A stretch of 37,148 nt of DNA from assembly GCA_002499195.1 (NCBI GenBank), contig DAKS01000057.1, positions 15,994 to 53,141 on the forward strand, in the 5' to 3' direction. A program made the position numbers and the translations under genes. Shown one piece after another: positions 7,789-16,479 of this stretch. This DNA comes from Euryarchaeota archaeon UBA443. GTDB taxonomy: Archaea > Thermoplasmatota > Poseidoniia > Poseidoniales > Poseidoniaceae. The notes below the pieces were generated by a model, which searched no databases, was not told the origin of the DNA, and saw only the letters and a program-made list of their open reading frames with translations. Positions within the stretch are counted from its first letter, which is position 1. Each line of letters opens with the position of its first letter.

Positions 7789-10425
7789 ATGGCAAAAAGG
7801 AGCATGATGGACCAATTCCATGAGCTCAAAGAAGCCAATCCTGAAACTATTCTCTTTTTCCGAATGGGTGACTTTTACGAACTATTTCATGATGATGCGG
7901 AAATTGGTTCAAATGTCCTCGGTCTCGCATTAACATCACGCGATAAAAAGGCTGAACAACCAATTCCAATGGCAGGTTTCCCATGGCACCAACTTGAAGA
8001 GAATTTACGACTCATGCTAAGAGCTGGGTACAAGGTTACAGTTGCTGAACAAGAAGAAGAATTACGAGAAGGTGCAAAACTTCTCGAACGTATCGTTACC
8101 CGGATTTACACACCTGGTTCTTTGTACGAGGAATCGCTGATTGGATCTGATGCATCCGCATTGCTTTGCAGTCTATTAATTGAAGACGAAACTGCTGCTA
8201 TTTCGATGATTGATGCATCAACAGGTCAGGCTTGGGCGGTTGGTTTCCAAGGTGAGGGAAAATGGGCTTCGGTTTATGATGAAATCATGCGATGGAATCC
8301 TAGTGAATTAGTACTGACTCCTCAGGATGCTGAGCGTAGCGAATTCCTAAATCTTCTGAGCATGCTCGATTCGGTTCTCGTCAGTCAACATTCAGTACAG
8401 CCGAAAAGAGCTCATCAGCGACTAAAATCGATGTTGGAAGTAAACGATTTGGGCCATATTGATCTTGGCCAATCTCCTGAAGCGCTTCAAGCAACTGCTC
8501 TTGCTGCTGACTATCTGGCATCAGTGCATCGTCATGATGATATTGCGATTCGAGATGTTGAAATCCAAGATAACACTGAAGGCATGGTGCTTGATCAAAC
8601 CACATTGCGTAATCTGGAAATCACACAAACATTAGCGGGTGAATACGAAGGTTCTCTGCTTTGGGCCATGAATAAATGTAGAACTGCGATGGGCCGAAGA
8701 TGTCTGAAATCATGGTTGTTAAGGCCTTTATCGGATGTTGATGCTATGCAAGCACGACATGCTTCGGTTGGAGCCTTGATGCGTTCCTCAAAAAGATTGG
8801 ACCATATCCGTGAGAGCCTCAAAGGTATGTTGGACCTTGAACGACTTTCAACTCAACTGAAGTATAATCGATCAAATGCACGGGATCTGCTTGCAACAGC
8901 AAATGCGATCGAGAGATTGCCCGCCATACAACGTCTTTGTAGTGAAACAGAGGATGGACTTTTGATTCATCTTGTCGAAAACCTTGACTCGTTGGTCGAT
9001 GTTGCTGAAGATATTCATCGAACTCTAGTCGATGAAGCACCTCTAGGGCTAAGGGATGGAGGTTTGATTCGAACAGGCATTGACGAGGAACTGGATACCT
9101 ATCGAAATGCTTCAAATCAAGGTCATGGCTGGTTTTCCAATCTTGAAACTACCTTGCGAGATGAACTTAAGATCCCTAGTTTGAAAGTTCGAATGAATCG
9201 TCAAATTGGTTGGTTTATTGAAGTGACTTCAACACATGCGGACAAGGTTCCTGATGAATGGACGAGAAAACAACAGATGACCAATGGAAACAGGTATGTT
9301 ACGGATGAGCTCAGAGAACAAGACGATCTTCTTCTAACAGCAGAGAGTAAATCGAAAAATATCGAATATGCATTGTTCTGTTCACTTCGTGACCGTGTTA
9401 GGAAGCATGCTAATCAACTTGCTCAAATCGCTTCAAAGGTTGCAGCGATCGATGTATTGCAGTGTTTTGCATCAACCTCTCGACAACGGTCCTGGGTGAA
9501 ACCGGTCTTGACCGAGGGTCGGAAAATGGTGTTGAGTCAAGCAAGACATCCTGTTTTGGAAGTTCAACAGGGTTTCGTACCCAACGATGTTGTTATGGAC
9601 GAGAAGCGACGCTTCTTACTTATCACTGGACCAAATATGGGTGGTAAGTCAACCTATCTTCGAACAGTAGCATTGGTAAGTATTCTCGCCCAAGCGGGAT
9701 GTTTTGTTCCAGCAGAGAAGGCTCGTTTGGGATTAATCGATCGAATTTTCACCCGTGTTGGAGCGAGTGATGATCTTAGGCGAGGTCGTTCTACCTTTAT
9801 GATGGAAATGATTGAAGTTGCACATATTTTACGACGTGCAACACCAAATTCACTACTTCTTCTTGATGAAATAGGTCGAGGTACTTCTACCTTCGATGGT
9901 CTATCCATCGCTTGGGCGGTTACCGAAGATGTATGCAATAGAATTGGAGCAAGGAGCCTCTTTGCTACGCATTATCACCAACTTGTAGGACTTGAATCAG
10001 AGGTCAATGGACTAGCCAATGTACATGTTCAAGTTGCACAAAGTGATGGAGAATTACGCTTCTTGCATACGGTTGCAGATGGACCATGTGATGATTCGTA
10101 TGGGGTTCAAGTCGCGGCTTTGGCTGGATTGCCTCGTAATGTGGTTGAACGCGCTACCGACCTACTTGCTTTCCTTGAGCAGCAAGCACAAGGAGCTAAG
10201 GCTGGACGAGATGGAGCCCCTGGAACTCGTGAACAAGGGCAGTCTTCGCTTCTTGGATACTTTGCAGCAGCAGCAATGCAAAGCAATGAATCGAAGGGGC
10301 CATCAGTAACTGAAACACAACAAGAAGTTCTATCAGCGTTATCCAACCTTAATCTCGATGACCTCTCACCTAGAGATGCCTTTGCATTGATTGAACGTTT
10401 ACAAAATAGATTGGAGGGCGAGTAA
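7789..10425 (+). CDS. mutS: DNA mismatch recognition ATPase MutS
   Basis: This 878-residue protein binds mismatches and recruits MutL. It is a complete MutS1-type protein. The mismatch-reading Phe-X-Glu motif is present as F29-Y30-E31 (GDFYELF), followed by the connector and lever/clamp regions. The ATPase has Walker A GPNMGGKS (614-621), Walker B with DEIGRGTSTFDG (Asp693 and Glu694) and a downstream ATHYHQL. The C-terminus ends in a short helical tail (LSPRDAFALIERLQNRL) like bacterial MutS. The ATG at 7789 was chosen over an in-frame TTG at 7774 because MAKRSMMDQFHELK matches the family start. mutL follows two bases after the stop codon. Bacterial-type MutS1 with a MutL partner is patchy among archaea, so past transfer is likely, but codon use does not visibly differ from neighbours. 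Confidence 0.97.
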   Translation: MAKRSMMDQFHELKEANPETILFFRMGDFYELFHDDAEIGSNVLGLALTSRDKKAEQPIPMAGFPWHQLEENLRLMLRAGYKVTVAEQEEELREGAKLLERIVTRIYTPGSLYEESLIGSDASALLCSLLIEDETAAISMIDASTGQAWAVGFQGEGKWASVYDEIMRWNPSELVLTPQDAERSEFLNLLSMLDSVLVSQHSVQPKRAHQRLKSMLEVNDLGHIDLGQSPEALQATALAADYLASVHRHDDIAIRDVEIQDNTEGMVLDQTTLRNLEITQTLAGEYEGSLLWAMNKCRTAMGRRCLKSWLLRPLSDVDAMQARHASVGALMRSSKRLDHIRESLKGMLDLERLSTQLKYNRSNARDLLATANAIERLPAIQRLCSETEDGLLIHLVENLDSLVDVAEDIHRTLVDEAPLGLRDGGLIRTGIDEELDTYRNASNQGHGWFSNLETTLRDELKIPSLKVRMNRQIGWFIEVTSTHADKVPDEWTRKQQMTNGNRYVTDELREQDDLLLTAESKSKNIEYALFCSLRDRVRKHANQLAQIASKVAAIDVLQCFASTSRQRSWVKPVLTEGRKMVLSQARHPVLEVQQGFVPNDVVMDEKRRFLLITGPNMGGKSTYLRTVALVSILAQAGCFVPAEKARLGLIDRIFTRVGASDDLRRGRSTFMMEMIEVAHILRRATPNSLLLLDEIGRGTSTFDGLSIAWAVTEDVCNRIGARSLFATHYHQLVGLESEVNGLANVHVQVAQSDGELRFLHTVADGPCDDSYGVQVAALAGLPRNVVERATDLLAFLEQQAQGAKAGRDGAPGTREQGQSSLLGYFAAAAMQSNESKGPSVTETQQEVLSALSNLNLDDLSPRDAFALIERLQNRLEGE

Positions 10426-10426
10426 A

Positions 10427-12391
10427 TTGAGTGAACCGAACAGAATCCAGCAACTAGACGATTTCACCATCGGTCATATTGCTGCTGGTGAAGTTGTTGA
10501 ACGTCCTGCACAAGTCGTTAAGGAATTGCTTGAAAATTCCCTTGATGCTCATTCAACTTCCATCCACGTTGAGATTGAGAAAGGTGGTTTTGATCTCATC
10601 CGTATCGAGGATAACGGTAGTGGAATACACGAGAACGACCTCCAACTCGCCCTATCTCGACATGCGACCTCGAAATTAAGTCAACCAGAAGACCTCAACG
10701 AAATACATACGCTTGGATTCCGTGGTGAAGCACTAGCAAGCATAGGTATTGTATCAAAACTAACGGTTGCCTCTCGACCAGATGGCCAAGAGGGACGTAG
10801 TATTTGCATGGAGGATGGTGTCAAACAATCCGTTGAACCGATTGGAATGGCTAATGGTACTGTTGTAACAGTCGAGCATTTATTTCAGAACACACCAGTC
10901 CGACTTGGTTTCCAACGTCGTCCTGCAACTGAGCATGCCCGAATTGTCGAAGTTGTTGTTGCTCATGCAATCGCTAATCCCAATGTTGCCTTTCGATGCA
11001 CAATCGATGGTCGTTCGACACTGAATTTGCCTTCGAGCAGTTCTATTGAGGACCGCCTCTACGATGTTCTTGGTGGTCAGTCATCCAATCTTCTTCCTCT
11101 TGTTCCACCAGCACATGATTCCGATGTTCCAGGCGATGAATCTTGGACAGGATACATCAGCGCTCCTGATATTTCACGTGGTAAAGGCGATGAAATTCAC
11201 ATTTTTGTCAACGATCGACCCGTTGCTTCAACACCATTTCATCAAGCGATACGTCGAGGTTATCGCACACGATTGATGCAAGGACGTCATCCCGTTACAG
11301 TACTTCATCTTCATGTACCTGCAAACGAAGTTGATGTCAATGTTCATCCAACAAAGCGGGAGGTGCGTCTACGTCATTCATGGCGGGTTTTGGAACGCCT
11401 CGAACGAGCTATTGCTCACACACTAGCCACTTCTCCTACACAACCTGATTCAAGTGGAGAACTTCAGGAATTGGAGGGCTTGGCTCAATCCGAACAGAAT
11501 CAATCTATTCAGGAGTTGTTGGTTCCTGAACAAGAGCAAGATTCGAAACCGACATCAGCCCCGCCTTGGGCTCTAGCAGCAGGGACACAACTCAATCTTA
11601 TTGGACAGGTGGCAGAAGAGAGCGTTGAAAGTTCGGAAAAGCCTCGCCCTCAGTCGTTTGCAGCGGCTGCGCAAAAATCACTTCCTGGATTATCGACATC
11701 ACCTATTGCTCCTGCGCTTTCGCATCAAGAAAGGGATCTCCATCGTCATGCTGGATGCGGAGGAAGCGTTTCACCAACAGATGAATCACCACTCACTATT
11801 GTTGAAAATGATCTTCCAGTAATGGAGCCATTATCACAATTTGCAGATTCTTACATCTTGGCACAAGCTGGTGAAGAGTTGCTATTGATCGATCAACATG
11901 CTCTACATGAAAGAATTCGGTACGAGCGTTTGCGTAACGATGAGAGTCTCTGGACTCCCCAACCACGCTTGATTCCTTCAAGAATTGAACTTACACTCGC
12001 TCAACAGGCACGACTCGAATCATTTTTACAACGGTTCCAAGAATTGGGCTTTATTCTTGAAAAGCAAGATGATGGACAATGGGATGTTTTACAGGCCCCT
12101 AGATTATTGGATGGTGATGAGGTAGAGCCATTCCTTCTTGATCTATTGCAGGACATGTCTGAAGATGGTGCTCCGCTTGAAACCATTGAGCGCCGTAAAG
12201 ACCACCTCTCCTTCCTCAATGCATGTCGTGGTGCGGTCAAGGCTAATGATACACTAACCATTGCCCAAATGCGGCGATTGCTTGAGGATATGAGAAATGT
12301 ACCCAACCCTTGGGCATGTGTTCATGGCCGTCCTACAGCATTACGTCTATCGCTGGATTCCCTTGACAAGCACTTCGGACGGCATGGATGA
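10427..12391 (+). CDS. mutL: Mismatch repair endonuclease MutL
   Basis: This 654-residue partner of MutS has the GHKL ATPase in its N-terminal third: GEVVERPAQVVKELLENSLDA, DNGSGI, GFRGEALASI and, later, NVHPTKREVR. A low-complexity linker (about residues 340-450) leads to the dimerisation domain. That domain holds DQHALHERIRYE (Asp489, His491, Glu495 and Glu500), matching the DQHA(X)2E(X)4E metal-binding endonuclease motif. ACRGAVKAND and CVHGRP follow. It is therefore a nicking MutL, unlike the E. coli type. I chose the TTG at 10427, two bases after the mutS stop, because GGAGG lies nine bases upstream and the family sequence begins there; an earlier in-frame start would overlap mutS. The 3' end overlaps convergent aroA by 45 bases. 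Confidence 0.96.
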   Translation: MSEPNRIQQLDDFTIGHIAAGEVVERPAQVVKELLENSLDAHSTSIHVEIEKGGFDLIRIEDNGSGIHENDLQLALSRHATSKLSQPEDLNEIHTLGFRGEALASIGIVSKLTVASRPDGQEGRSICMEDGVKQSVEPIGMANGTVVTVEHLFQNTPVRLGFQRRPATEHARIVEVVVAHAIANPNVAFRCTIDGRSTLNLPSSSSIEDRLYDVLGGQSSNLLPLVPPAHDSDVPGDESWTGYISAPDISRGKGDEIHIFVNDRPVASTPFHQAIRRGYRTRLMQGRHPVTVLHLHVPANEVDVNVHPTKREVRLRHSWRVLERLERAIAHTLATSPTQPDSSGELQELEGLAQSEQNQSIQELLVPEQEQDSKPTSAPPWALAAGTQLNLIGQVAEESVESSEKPRPQSFAAAAQKSLPGLSTSPIAPALSHQERDLHRHAGCGGSVSPTDESPLTIVENDLPVMEPLSQFADSYILAQAGEELLLIDQHALHERIRYERLRNDESLWTPQPRLIPSRIELTLAQQARLESFLQRFQELGFILEKQDDGQWDVLQAPRLLDGDEVEPFLLDLLQDMSEDGAPLETIERRKDHLSFLNACRGAVKANDTLTIAQMRRLLEDMRNVPNPWACVHGRPTALRLSLDSLDKHFGRHG

Positions 12392-13738
12392 GAATCGTTC
12401 CAAGAACTCAGAATCTGCAATTTGATGCAATCTCGGACCTTCAATGGTTCCTCCAGTCTCTGAGGCGAGGAGAACAGCGGTCATCTGAATTCGATGATCG
12501 CCATATGTATCTACAAGTTTGGTGGGTTTATTGAGAATCTGACCTCCTTCTATAGAAAGACCATCATCTTCGATTGTGCATGTTAAACCAAACGAATTGA
12601 GAAGCTCGGCTGTTGATTCTATGCGATTGCTTTCCTTGTGTTTTGCGTGTGAAGCTCCACGCAACCGCCCACCTCCAGAAAGTGCAAAAACTGCCGCCAA
12701 TGGAGGTAGGAGATCGTTTGCATCACGAAGATCAATGTCCACGAATCGACTTCCTCCCACGTAAGTGAGCGTTTCATCTTGCATTTCGATTCCAATTTCT
12801 TCAAGATAATCAATTAGTATCTCATGTCCTAATGCGTCCTTTGGTCGAACGGGATTTTGAATTCGTATTGATTGTTTTTTTATTATACAAGCTAAGATTG
12901 GAAAGGCCATCATCGATCCATCTGAAGGAACCTTCCATTCCTTAGGTGGATTCGAGGTCCACGGGGAGATGGTTGTTTTTTGTTCATCAATCTCCAATAT
13001 TGCACCACTTTCTTGCATCAATTCCACCGTCAATGCTGCATGTCGACGACTAACTGCGTCTCCTTCAGCGCTAATGACGCAATCGGATTCCAAACCGGAT
13101 GATGCTAGAAGCAAACTGGAATAGGGCTGTGAAGAACGCCTAACATCAATATTCATTTCACTTCCATTCCATGGGCCATGGACGAGTATTGGCAGGCGTT
13201 CTTGTTCAATACCATAGGATAATTTCACATCGAGAGGCGATATTGCGTTCAACAAATCTGAGTGATTTCGATTTCTCAAACTAGCATCACCATCGACCAT
13301 GCTAACGAAATTAAATCTAGAGGCCAATCCAATTAGGAATCTTAGTGCAGTTCCAGAATTACCTGCATGAAGGACGCTCGGAGAACGATTGAATCCTTCC
13401 ATGCCTTTTCCTGATATTTCGATGCCATCCTCTGTAGGTGAAAATTCAACTCCAAGTTGGGATAAGCAACGTAACATACTATCTGCATCTTCACCCATTC
13501 GTTTGAATCCAACCAATGTATGTTTATTCTTACTAAGCGAGCAAAGAAGTAACATGCGTATTAAATGGCTCTTCGAGGGAGGTAGATTCCAAGACGAATC
13601 TCTAAGGGTCGTCGGCTCTATTTCTAGAGCAGGAATATGGCTTGGACGGTGCCCTTTTCCTCGGGCCCCCCATCTTTTGACCCAACCTTTGCCCATGTCC
13701 TTTCCAGAGAACCATATCAGATGAAGCCTTGCAAACAT
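12347..13738 (-). CDS. aroA: 3-phosphoshikimate 1-carboxyvinyltransferase (EPSP synthase)
   Basis: This enzyme of the shikimate pathway joins phosphoenolpyruvate to shikimate-3-phosphate. Recognisable elements are NLPPSKSHLIRMLLL (phosphate-binding Lys and Ser), HAGNSGTALRFLIGL, RRSSQPYSSLLLA, DANDLLPPLAAVFALSG, KHKESNRIE and YGDHRIQM, ending with IADSEFLERF. The longest frame has 463 residues with about 30 extra basic residues before the conserved start (MGKGWVKRWGARGKGHRP). The true start could be the ATG at 13696, which would give 449 residues and a more normal distance to PPSKS. The gene is divergent from moaA across only 28 bases when the long start is used, and it overlaps the mutL 3' end by 45 bases. 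No other aromatic-pathway gene is nearby. Confidence 0.95.
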   Translation of the reverse strand: MFARLHLIWFSGKDMGKGWVKRWGARGKGHRPSHIPALEIEPTTLRDSSWNLPPSKSHLIRMLLLCSLSKNKHTLVGFKRMGEDADSMLRCLSQLGVEFSPTEDGIEISGKGMEGFNRSPSVLHAGNSGTALRFLIGLASRFNFVSMVDGDASLRNRNHSDLLNAISPLDVKLSYGIEQERLPILVHGPWNGSEMNIDVRRSSQPYSSLLLASSGLESDCVISAEGDAVSRRHAALTVELMQESGAILEIDEQKTTISPWTSNPPKEWKVPSDGSMMAFPILACIIKKQSIRIQNPVRPKDALGHEILIDYLEEIGIEMQDETLTYVGGSRFVDIDLRDANDLLPPLAAVFALSGGGRLRGASHAKHKESNRIESTAELLNSFGLTCTIEDDGLSIEGGQILNKPTKLVDTYGDHRIQMTAVLLASETGGTIEGPRLHQIADSEFLERFSSMPSEVLVKGIQR

Positions 13739-13766
13739 TCACAATACAAAGCCGATTGGAAAAATC

Positions 13767-14768
13767 ATGGTCATTGAGGACGTTCTGCATCGCCCTCTCT
13801 TGGACTTGCGGATTTCAGTAACCGATCGATGCAATATGCGATGTCGTTACTGTATGCCGCGGGAACATTTTGATGAAGATCATGAATTCCTTCCAAAAGA
13901 GGACATTTTGCGATTCGAAGAGATTGCTCGTGTGGTTCAAGCTTTAATTCCACACGGACTTCGCAAGGTCAGATTAACTGGAGGAGAACCTCTCCTTCGT
14001 CGAGATCTGCATGAATTGGTTCGCCAGTTACGAGAGTGTTCTAGCGATCTCGATATTGCGATTACGAGCAATGGGCTGTTACTCAAAAAGCAGTTGAAGA
14101 AACTGCATGACGCTGGTCTTAGTAGGGTAACCATCTCTCTTGATGCTCTAGATGAAAACATCTACCAGAGTATGGGCGATACCGATGCAAGCCCATCGAT
14201 TGTTTTGGAAGCGATCGATGCAGTTGAAAAGATTGGTCTTCCAATAAAAGTCAATACTGTAGTAAAGAAGGATGTTAACGATAACCAAATCCTTGCTATG
14301 GTCAATGAATTCGGCCCTCGTAAGATCCCAGTTCGATTTATCGAATACATGGATGTAGGTTCAACAAACGATTGGAATCTTGACCATGTCGTATCTGCGA
14401 AAGCAATGCGTTCACTTCTTGAACAAGAATTAGGTCCACTTGAGTCAAATAAGCCACTTCATACAAGCGATGTTGCAAAGGTGTATACAACTCCAGATGG
14501 CTGGAAAGTTGGATTTATTGAATCGATTACAAATCCATTTTGCGGTAATTGTTCACGAGCGAGACTATCCGCTAATGGAAGCGTCTACACCTGCCTATTC
14601 ACCAATCATGGCCATGATGTGCGAGGAATTCTACGTATGGATGGGTCGCCTGAAGATATCACTAGGGCCATTCAGTCGATTTGGATTAAACGTTCAGATA
14701 GATATTCCGAAGAACGAACCAATCAAACAACAAAAATCAAGGTTGAAATGTCTTACATCGGTGGTTGA
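13767..14768 (+). CDS. moaA: GTP 3',8-cyclase MoaA (molybdenum cofactor biosynthesis)
   Basis: This 333-residue radical-SAM enzyme makes the first intermediate of molybdopterin from GTP. The SAM cluster motif is CNMRCRYC (Cys22, 26 and 29), followed by LTGGEPLLRRDL. The second, GTP-binding cluster is CX2CX13C (Cys259, 262 and 276). The protein ends in SYIGG, the C-terminal Gly-Gly that MoaA needs for activity. The start ATG has no ribosome binding site; an ACAATACAAA box about 22 bases upstream suggests a leaderless mRNA. No moaC, moaE or moeA gene lies in the window, so the pathway must be completed elsewhere. It converges with the pilin-like gene with a gap of 13 bases. Confidence 0.96.
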   Translation: MVIEDVLHRPLLDLRISVTDRCNMRCRYCMPREHFDEDHEFLPKEDILRFEEIARVVQALIPHGLRKVRLTGGEPLLRRDLHELVRQLRECSSDLDIAITSNGLLLKKQLKKLHDAGLSRVTISLDALDENIYQSMGDTDASPSIVLEAIDAVEKIGLPIKVNTVVKKDVNDNQILAMVNEFGPRKIPVRFIEYMDVGSTNDWNLDHVVSAKAMRSLLEQELGPLESNKPLHTSDVAKVYTTPDGWKVGFIESITNPFCGNCSRARLSANGSVYTCLFTNHGHDVRGILRMDGSPEDITRAIQSIWIKRSDRYSEERTNQTTKIKVEMSYIGG

Positions 14769-14781
14769 ATCACAATCTGGA

Positions 14782-15288
14782 TCATGAATTCATAGGAGGT
14801 AGTTCCACTCGTACGAGAACGTACTGGATGGTTTCCTCAAGCAGAGCGAAGCTCCACACCCCTTCGTCAGCTCCAATTTCTTCAGAGTGAATAACGAAAT
14901 AATCACCTGCTGAAATCGAATAACTTGCATCACGATCATGGAATGATATGTTTGATCCAATCACCGAGTACACCTCAGCATCATTGACATATCCAGTAAA
15001 CGAAGGGTTTGATTCGTTACCCTGTTCTTGGAGGTTGAATGAAATCCGTCCTGGGTCGAGTGTTTGGTCTAGGCTTGTAATTCGAATAACATGATATCCA
15101 TTATCGAGGGAACGCACGCTAACTGTCATCTGAGGCGGTGCTTTCTCCGCTGTGTTGAGGGCTCCTTGCATCAGTACGAAGACCATCCCTGACAACATTA
15201 CCGTAATGGCAAGAAGAAGGACGGTTGCGATAACGGGGCTGACCGCCTCGTCATTCTTGTCCATCGTCGCCATGTGATGTGCTAACAT
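14782..15288 (-). CDS. Archaeal type IV pilin-like protein
   Basis: This 168-residue protein has the N-terminus of archaeal pilins. A short charged leader (MDKNDE) precedes AVSPVIATVLLLAITVML, the hydrophobic helix that packs in the filament core. A beta-rich acidic head of about 110 residues follows (FTGYVNDAEVYSVIG, DRDASYSISAGDYFVIH). Such proteins are cut by a PibD/EppA-type prepilin peptidase near the start of the hydrophobic stretch. In-frame starts exist at 15288, 15273 and 15264; the last gives the most typical leader, while an AAATTTTC box about 26 bases before 15288 favours a leaderless long form. It stands alone, but a Tad-like assembly ATPase and membrane platform lie 6 kb away and could export it. 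Confidence 0.8.
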   Translation of the reverse strand: MLAHHMATMDKNDEAVSPVIATVLLLAITVMLSGMVFVLMQGALNTAEKAPPQMTVSVRSLDNGYHVIRITSLDQTLDPGRISFNLQEQGNESNPSFTGYVNDAEVYSVIGSNISFHDRDASYSISAGDYFVIHSEEIGADEGVWSFALLEETIQYVLVRVELPPMNS

Positions 15289-15333
15289 CGCTAAGACTTG
15301 AACACACCGATGAAAATTTCTAACAAACTCATC

Positions 15334-16470
15334 TTATAGAACCCAAAGGGGTTTGTCACATTCCATCGCCCTTTTGATACCACCAATTGGGCCAAGTATT
15401 CTCAAAAGAACTTCCGTAATTAGATCGTTTTGAAACATAAGATATCCCATGTTTTTAGAGCGTAATGAATTCTTTAGGGCTCGACCAAAGCATGATTTAA
15501 CACGCTCTTGGTATGCCTCTAGCGGCTTTCCATTACGCTTGTGTTCAAGATATGCTTCCGCAGCAAAACATCCTGATATCATCGCTTGGGAAATCCCTCC
15601 CCCATTAGATGGCATAACCAATCCAGCAGCATCTCCAACAGCAATGACATTCTTGTCAACCATCGTTTTGATTGGACCTCCCATTGGAATCCAGCCACCT
15701 CCAATGGAGAGAATTTCAAAGCCAAGATCATCACAGAACTTCTGAAGATGTTCTTTAATTGAGCCTTTTAGGGCACCTGCCCGAACACCCACTCCTACAT
15801 TAGCGGTGTTGGGCCCTTTCGGAATAATCCAAGCGTAACCTTTTGGTGCAACACTTCCAAGGAATACATCGAAGGTTTCAGGAACGTTACCTCGAACTTG
15901 AGCATAAGCGGTTGGTACTTGGTCAGCAGGTCGGAAGTCCTTGTTTTTCCCATGAAGACATCTTGCAACATGGGCAAGAGAACCACTAGCATCAATCAAT
16001 AGATCGCACGTATAACGTCCCTTTTCGGTCACGATAAGGAGCGAGTTTGATTTTGAGCGTCGCTTAATGTTTGTAACCGGTTCAGACATCCGGATTTCAG
16101 CACCGGCTTCAACAGCCTTTTCGGCAAGATATCCATCGAATTGTAATCGGTGACCTGCAAAGGCATCGAGTTCAAAATTATACGATTTTCCGCTCGGTAG
16201 AAACACACGCATGTGGTCGAGTCGATGCAGTTGAATTCGATCTGGAAAGTCGAAAGATTCTTTCAACCATTCATGGTCATCAATGCCATGAAATGTTGCA
16301 ACTACTTCTCCCCAATTGGGAATGCATTCTCCACACTGAGCAGGATTGCCAACGATTGCTCTTCGTTCGAGAATTAACACATCGATTTCATCTTCAGCCA
16401 ATCGCTGGGCACATGTCGTTCCTGCAGGGCCTGCACCGACGATTATGACCTCTCGGTGCTCAGTCTTCAT
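15334..16470 (-). CDS. Geranylgeranyl reductase family FAD enzyme (archaeal lipid saturation)
   Basis: This 378-residue flavoprotein probably hydrogenates the double bonds of archaeal membrane lipids. The FAD Rossmann motif is IIVGAGPAGTTCAQRLAE (from residue 9), followed by the redox-site region NPAQCGECIP. A GDAAGLVMPSNGGGI stretch in the second half is the family FAD-binding signature. The length matches archaeal digeranylgeranylglycerophospholipid reductases. The start has a strong GAGGTGA site whose first bases form the stop codon of the preceding prenyl synthase gene. The spacing of nine bases makes a two-gene lipid operon. A role on other prenyl substrates, such as quinone side chains, cannot be excluded. 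Confidence 0.9.
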   Translation of the reverse strand: MKTEHREVIIVGAGPAGTTCAQRLAEDEIDVLILERRAIVGNPAQCGECIPNWGEVVATFHGIDDHEWLKESFDFPDRIQLHRLDHMRVFLPSGKSYNFELDAFAGHRLQFDGYLAEKAVEAGAEIRMSEPVTNIKRRSKSNSLLIVTEKGRYTCDLLIDASGSLAHVARCLHGKNKDFRPADQVPTAYAQVRGNVPETFDVFLGSVAPKGYAWIIPKGPNTANVGVGVRAGALKGSIKEHLQKFCDDLGFEILSIGGGWIPMGGPIKTMVDKNVIAVGDAAGLVMPSNGGGISQAMISGCFAAEAYLEHKRNGKPLEAYQERVKSCFGRALKNSLRSKNMGYLMFQNDLITEVLLRILGPIGGIKRAMECDKPLWVL

Positions 16471-16479
16471 CGCCTCACC

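Noticed and set aside
10391..10426. MutL starting inside mutS
   Set aside because: The TTG at 10427 has a well-spaced GGAGG site and gives the usual MutL N-terminus; the 12 added residues are the shifted frame of the MutS tail.
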